Of a DNA stretch of 64,000 nucleotides, positions 60,753 through 64,000 are shown one piece after another; within the stretch, counting starts at the first letter, position 1, and each line of letters begins with the position of its first letter. A model generated the notes under the pieces. That model did not search any database, was not told the DNA's origin, and saw nothing but the letters and a program-made list of their open reading frames with translations. The translations under genes were made by a program, and so were the position numbers. Source of the stretch: CAZIAK01 sp964537035 (GTDB taxonomy: Bacteria > Planctomycetota > B15-G4); contig CAZIAK010000011.1 in the NCBI GenBank assembly GCA_964537035.1, forward strand, positions 49,362 through 113,361, given 5' to 3'.

Positions 60753-63283
60753 AGCTCAGCACCCAGCTGGCCATGATGCTCCGGGAGTCTCGGGGATCCC
60801 GAGGCAGGCTGCTGTTCTTCATCGCCTGCCTGGCCATCGGCGTGGCCGCGGTGGTGGGGGTGAGCAGCACGGTGGCAGCCATCGACGACGGCTTGCGGGC
60901 TCAGGCTCGCGAGCTGCTGGCTGCCGATCTGGTGGTGTCGTCCCGTCAGCCCTTGCCCGAGAGCTTGACGGAGCAGCTCGACACGTTGGCGCCCGGGCAC
61001 GAACGCACGGGCATTCACGAGTTGTCCACCATGGCAGCGGTGGCCAGCGTCGACGGGCGACCCGGCGCCTCGCAGCTGGTAGAGCTCAAGGCCGTCGAGG
61101 GGCGCTTTCCTCTCTTCGGCGAGTTGACGCTCGAACCGGCCGGTACGCTCCAGGATCTGCTCACGGAGCGCACCCTCGTGGTGGCGCCCGAGCTGCTCTC
61201 TACGCTGCGGTTGTCCGTGGGCGATGAGATCCTGCTGGGTGGCAAGCCGTTCTCCATCGCTGCGGTGGTGGTGGCCGAGCCCAATCGCTTGTCCTTCTCA
61301 TTCAGCCTGGGCCCAAGAGTGTTCCTCTCGCGGGAGGGCCTGGATCGTGCTGGCCTGTTGGCCCTGGGCAGCCGGGTGCGCTACCGCACCATGGTCTCCC
61401 TGGGCAGCGCGTCAGGGCGAGACCAGCTCGAAGCGGTGAGCCGCGGGTTGCGCCAGGCCTTCCCCGAGCAGACCGAGCGGCTCTCGATCGAGACCTGGGA
61501 CGAAGCTCAGCCCGCCGTGCGGCGACAGCTTGATGGAGCGCGACGCTATCTGGGGTTGGTGGCGCTCCTGTCCCTGCTGCTCGGCGGCATCGGCGTGGCT
61601 CAGATCGTCCGCGCCTGGTTGGCCACGCGCATCGAGGCGGTGGCGGTGTTGCGTTGCATCGGTTTTCAGTCCCGAGAGATCCTGATCCTCTACCTGGGAC
61701 ACGTGGCCCTGCTGGCCCTGGTGGGTTCGTTGATCGGTGCTGCGATCGGTGCCTGTTTCCCGTGGCTGTTGCCCATGGCGGCGCCAGAGTTGGTGCCCGC
61801 CGAGTTGATCTCGGCCTGGCAGCCGTGGGTTGTGGTGCGCGGGGTCGTGCTGGGTTTGGGTGTGGCCTTGGTGTTCAGCCTGCCGCCCTTGTCGGCGGTG
61901 TTCCGCGTGTCTCCTGCGCGAGTCCTCCGTGCAGAGGCCGCGCCACTCCCCGTGCGTCGTGGAGTGGTGCTGAGCTGCGCGTTGGTCCTGCTGGCGGGAG
62001 TGTTCGGCGCCGCCTGGAGCCAGGGAGGAAGCGCTGCCCTGGGAGCCTGGTTCAGCGCAGGCTTGGTGCTCACCAGCGCGGCCCTGGCGGGTGGCGCTCG
62101 GCTGACCATGGTGTTGGTGGGCCGTCTTCCCCGCCAGGGTTTGGCTGTGACCCTGCGCCAAGGGCTCTCCGCCTTGGCCCGTCCGGGAGCTGGCACCACG
62201 GGCGCCGTGACCGCCCTGGGCCTGGGCGTGCTCGTGGTCATGACCATCTCCACCGTGGCTCACCGTCTCGACGAAGAGTTCGCCGGTTCCCTGCCCGAGA
62301 ACGCACCCAGCGCCTTCCTCGTGGACGTGCAGCCAGATCAGTGGGCGGGAGTCGAGCAGCTGCTGCTGGACAGCGACGCGCGCTCCGTCGATTCCGTCCC
62401 GGTGGTCATGGCGCGCCTGCACTCGGTGGGCGGGCGCGAGGTGGGGGAGCTGTTGAGCGACCCTGAACCTCCCCCCCGGTGGGTGCTCACCCGAGAGCAA
62501 CGGCTGACCTGGAGCGCGGAGTTCGCCGAGGACACGGTGTGGGTCGCCGGGGAACCCTGGTCGAATCCTGAGCGCGACGAGGTGTGCCTCGAGCGGGGCT
62601 TCGCCGAGTCCCTCGGCGCAGAGGTGGGCACCGAGATCGTCTTCGACGTACAGGGCGTGAAGATGCCCCTGCTGGTCACGGCCATCCGTGAGGTGGAGTG
62701 GCGCTCCTTCGCGATCAACTTCTTCATCGTCGTCGAGCCCGGTGTGCTCGAAGGTGCGCCTCACTTTCGCATCGCCGCCGCGCGCCTCGACGAGACCGCC
62801 GAGGGGCAGGCCCGGGACGCCCTCGTGGCCAGCTATCCCAACGTGACCTTCATCTCGTTGCGGGCCATCATCGAGAAGGTCATCGAGCTGCTCACGACCT
62901 TGGCTGTGGGCGTGCGCCTGCTGGGTTCGTTCACCATCGTCACCGGGTTGGCGGTGCTGGCCGGCGCCATCGCCTCCACGAGCCTGCGGCGCAGCCAGGA
63001 AGCGGCCTTGCTCAAGACACTGGGTGTGACTCGTCGCGGCGTGGCGACCCTGTTTGCGGTGGAGTACGCCCTCTGCGGACTGGTCGCCGGGGCCATCGGT
63101 GGCGCAGGTGCCGCGGCTCTGTCGTGGGGTTTTCTCGTGCACGTCGCCGAGGTGCCGTTCACGCCGTCGTGGACGACGTTGGGCCTGGCCATGGCGGGCA
63201 GCGCGGGCTTGTCCGTGCTCGCGGGGCTCGGTGCCAGTCGCCGGGCTTTGGCCTCACCGCCTGCCATGACGCTACGGAGATAG
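60749..63283 (+). CDS. FtsX-type ABC permease (YbbP-like)
   Basis: This 844-aa inner-membrane protein starts with TM1 (LFFIACLAIGVAAVVGVSST) and a periplasmic MacB-like domain. Three TM helices lie around residues 270-390 (LGLVALLSLLLGGIGVAQIV), followed by a middle set around 415-500. A second periplasmic segment follows, and the C terminus has a further FtsX unit (LLKTLGVTRRGVATLFAVEY). The duplicated FtsX build matches YbbP, thought to export or extract lipophilic compounds with YbbA. The YbbA partner TesA gene, usually next to ybbAP, is here about 7 kb away at 52917. GTG start. Confidence 0.92.
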   Translation: MKLSTQLAMMLRESRGSRGRLLFFIACLAIGVAAVVGVSSTVAAIDDGLRAQARELLAADLVVSSRQPLPESLTEQLDTLAPGHERTGIHELSTMAAVASVDGRPGASQLVELKAVEGRFPLFGELTLEPAGTLQDLLTERTLVVAPELLSTLRLSVGDEILLGGKPFSIAAVVVAEPNRLSFSFSLGPRVFLSREGLDRAGLLALGSRVRYRTMVSLGSASGRDQLEAVSRGLRQAFPEQTERLSIETWDEAQPAVRRQLDGARRYLGLVALLSLLLGGIGVAQIVRAWLATRIEAVAVLRCIGFQSREILILYLGHVALLALVGSLIGAAIGACFPWLLPMAAPELVPAELISAWQPWVVVRGVVLGLGVALVFSLPPLSAVFRVSPARVLRAEAAPLPVRRGVVLSCALVLLAGVFGAAWSQGGSAALGAWFSAGLVLTSAALAGGARLTMVLVGRLPRQGLAVTLRQGLSALARPGAGTTGAVTALGLGVLVVMTISTVAHRLDEEFAGSLPENAPSAFLVDVQPDQWAGVEQLLLDSDARSVDSVPVVMARLHSVGGREVGELLSDPEPPPRWVLTREQRLTWSAEFAEDTVWVAGEPWSNPERDEVCLERGFAESLGAEVGTEIVFDVQGVKMPLLVTAIREVEWRSFAINFFIVVEPGVLEGAPHFRIAAARLDETAEGQARDALVASYPNVTFISLRAIIEKVIELLTTLAVGVRLLGSFTIVTGLAVLAGAIASTSLRRSQEAALLKTLGVTRRGVATLFAVEYALCGLVAGAIGGAGAAALSWGFLVHVAEVPFTPSWTTLGLAMAGSAGLSVLAGLGASRRALASPPAMTLRR

Positions 63284-63292
63284 GGGGCGGCG

Positions 63293-63442
63293 CAGCTCGC
63301 CTGCCTTTTGGTGCGCCGGGGGTCCCTGTGTTTCACCAGGGGGGCCGTTTCGCTCAGACAGGGTCGGCAGGGCCTCCACACTCGCTTCAGACCCCCCTGG
63401 TGAAACACAGGGACCCCCTCCCCGGCGGAGAGGGCAGGAGAC
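63293..63442. repeat. Palindromic element, copy 2
   Basis: A perfect 27-bp stem (63318-63344 with 63392-63418) encloses exactly 47 nt (63345-63391) beginning CCGTTTCGCTCAGACA and ending ACTCGCTTCAGA. The outer CCTGCC (63300-63305) and GGCAGG (63433-63438) pair as in copy 1. It lies about 20 bp after the ABC permease stop. Confidence 0.85.
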
Positions 63443-63630
63443 CGTGGTCTTCGGGGTGTCGTTTCTTGGTGGCGACGTGCTTGGAGGCACTGGGCTGGGC
63501 GTGGGTGCTGCGGGGTGCTACGAGGCGCGGGCTGCTCTCATCGGTTTGCGAGAGTGCGTTGATGTTTTGAGTGCTCCGCAGCAAAGAGCGAACCCCAAAA
63601 GGCCACAGTCGCCAGCTCGTCCACCGACGA

Positions 63631-63731
63631 GGGTGGTCCTGTCTTTCGGGTAGGGGGTCTGGAGCGAGTGTGGAGGCCCTGCCGACCCTGTTCGAGCGGA
63701 ACGGCCCCCTACCCGAAAGACAGGGCCACCC
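63631..63731. repeat. Palindromic element, copy 3 (opposite orientation)
   Basis: Arms 63631-63657 and 63705-63731 (27 bp, one mismatch) surround 47 nt (63658-63704). On the minus strand the interior reads CCGTTCCGCTCGAACA to ACTCGCTCCAGA, matching copy 2 nearly base for base, while the arms differ. Flanking outer CCTGCC helix is absent. Confidence 0.85.
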
Positions 63732-63767
63732 GGAACATCGCGAGCTGCCGACCTGTAGCGCTGCCCC

Positions 63768-63949
63768 CTAGTCCGACCTATTCGCGGAGTTCGTCGCGAG
63801 AGCGTGGTTGCGCCTTCGTGGCAAGGCGGAGGGCGCGATGGCACCGGAGGCGGGGTGCCACCCCGTTGAGGATGGCATCGTGGACTCCAACGCAGTCCAC
63901 GAAGGCGCAAACGCGTTCGCAGCAGGAGTCCGTGAATAGGTCGGACTAG
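63768..63949. mobile_element. MITE-like element with 21-bp inverted ends
   Basis: CTAGTCCGACCTATTC begins the left end (63768-63788) and its reverse complement closes the right end (63929-63949), 20 of 21 bases matching. Inside, TTGCGCCTTCGTGG (63808-63821) is mirrored by CCACGAAGGCGCAA (63897-63910), so most of the 182 bp can fold into one hairpin. No ORF is present. It fits a non-autonomous mobile element or a palindromic intergenic repeat. No target duplication beyond the palindromic CTAG can be read. Confidence 0.6.
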
Positions 63950-64000
63950 CCAGCCCGAATCCAGGACCACATCTGGCGCCAGCTAGGGGCCTTGCCTTGC

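Noticed and set aside
61412..63142. 576-codon minus-strand frame over the ABC permease
   Set aside because: Gln/His/Gly-rich shadow of a clear FtsX-type permease.
63293..63949. CRISPR array
   Set aside because: Repeats are palindromic, few, of unequal orientation and without regular spacers; no cas gene is present.
63284..64000. tRNA or small protein genes in the terminal region
   Set aside because: No cloverleaf with a GTTCRANNC arm was seen, and the short frames have shadow-like composition.

Overview
The window is GC-rich (roughly two thirds G+C) and gene-dense, with many 1-11 bp gene overlaps (ATGA, GTGA, TGATG), GTG and TTG starts, and two 100-N scaffold gaps. This is a draft or metagenome assembly. 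Several contents favour a Planctomycetota-type Gram-negative bacterium: a DUF1570-TPR-DUF1080 fusion, FG-GAP proteins sharing a C-terminal beta-rich module with a di-heme peroxidase, carboxypeptidase-regulatory-like exported proteins, a sulfatase-like lipoprotein, and a membrane-anchored Ser/Thr kinase. No rRNA, tRNA or CRISPR array was seen, so this placement is inferred.

Layout. 0-5.4 kb: histidine catabolism (hutH cut by the window edge, hutU) with an 816-aa exported protein between them. 5.4-15.4 kb: methyltransferase, di-heme peroxidase, then a long minus-strand run of radical SAM, NAD-epimerase, pdxS-pdxT-nth, a LON-domain protein and a sulfatase-like lipoprotein. 15.4-27.4 kb: plus-strand run with an exported protein of unknown function, RluA-type pseudouridine synthase, DUF1570 protein, RCK protein, citrate synthase, GltX, a lipoprotein and a SpoU methyltransferase with an RGG-rich linker. 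27.6-30.6 kb: minus-strand Nudix, glutathione peroxidase, thioesterase-like protein and 2,4-dienoyl-CoA reductase. 30.8-37.7 kb: NCS2 permease, a second carboxypeptidase-regulatory-like protein split by an artefactual gap, and an enlarged GlmS.

37.8-40.4 kb is an accessory island. It holds a HepT-MntA (HEPN-MNT) toxin-antitoxin pair with an amber stop in the toxin, a Ser/Thr kinase that appears C-terminally truncated, and a DUF4258 remnant joined to a DUF2283 gene. 42.3-46.5 kb resembles an envelope-lipid modification cassette: EptA-type phosphoethanolamine transferase, lone receiver protein, ArnT/PMT-type glycosyltransferase and PAP2 phosphatase. 46.7-60 kb: GlnRS with a YqeY tail, two seven-repeat FG-GAP proteins, a GDSL esterase, a formyltransferase, IorAB-type molybdenum hydroxylase, an LRR protein and a VOC-cupin protein. 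60-63.3 kb: an ABC exporter of the LolD/YbbA-YbbP type.

The most unusual signal is non-coding. Three copies of a palindromic element (27-28 bp stem, exactly 47-nt interior) have different stem sequences that remain paired within each copy. One follows the SpoU methyltransferase, and two lie in opposite orientation after the ABC permease. A separate 182-bp MITE-like hairpin element lies beside the last copy.
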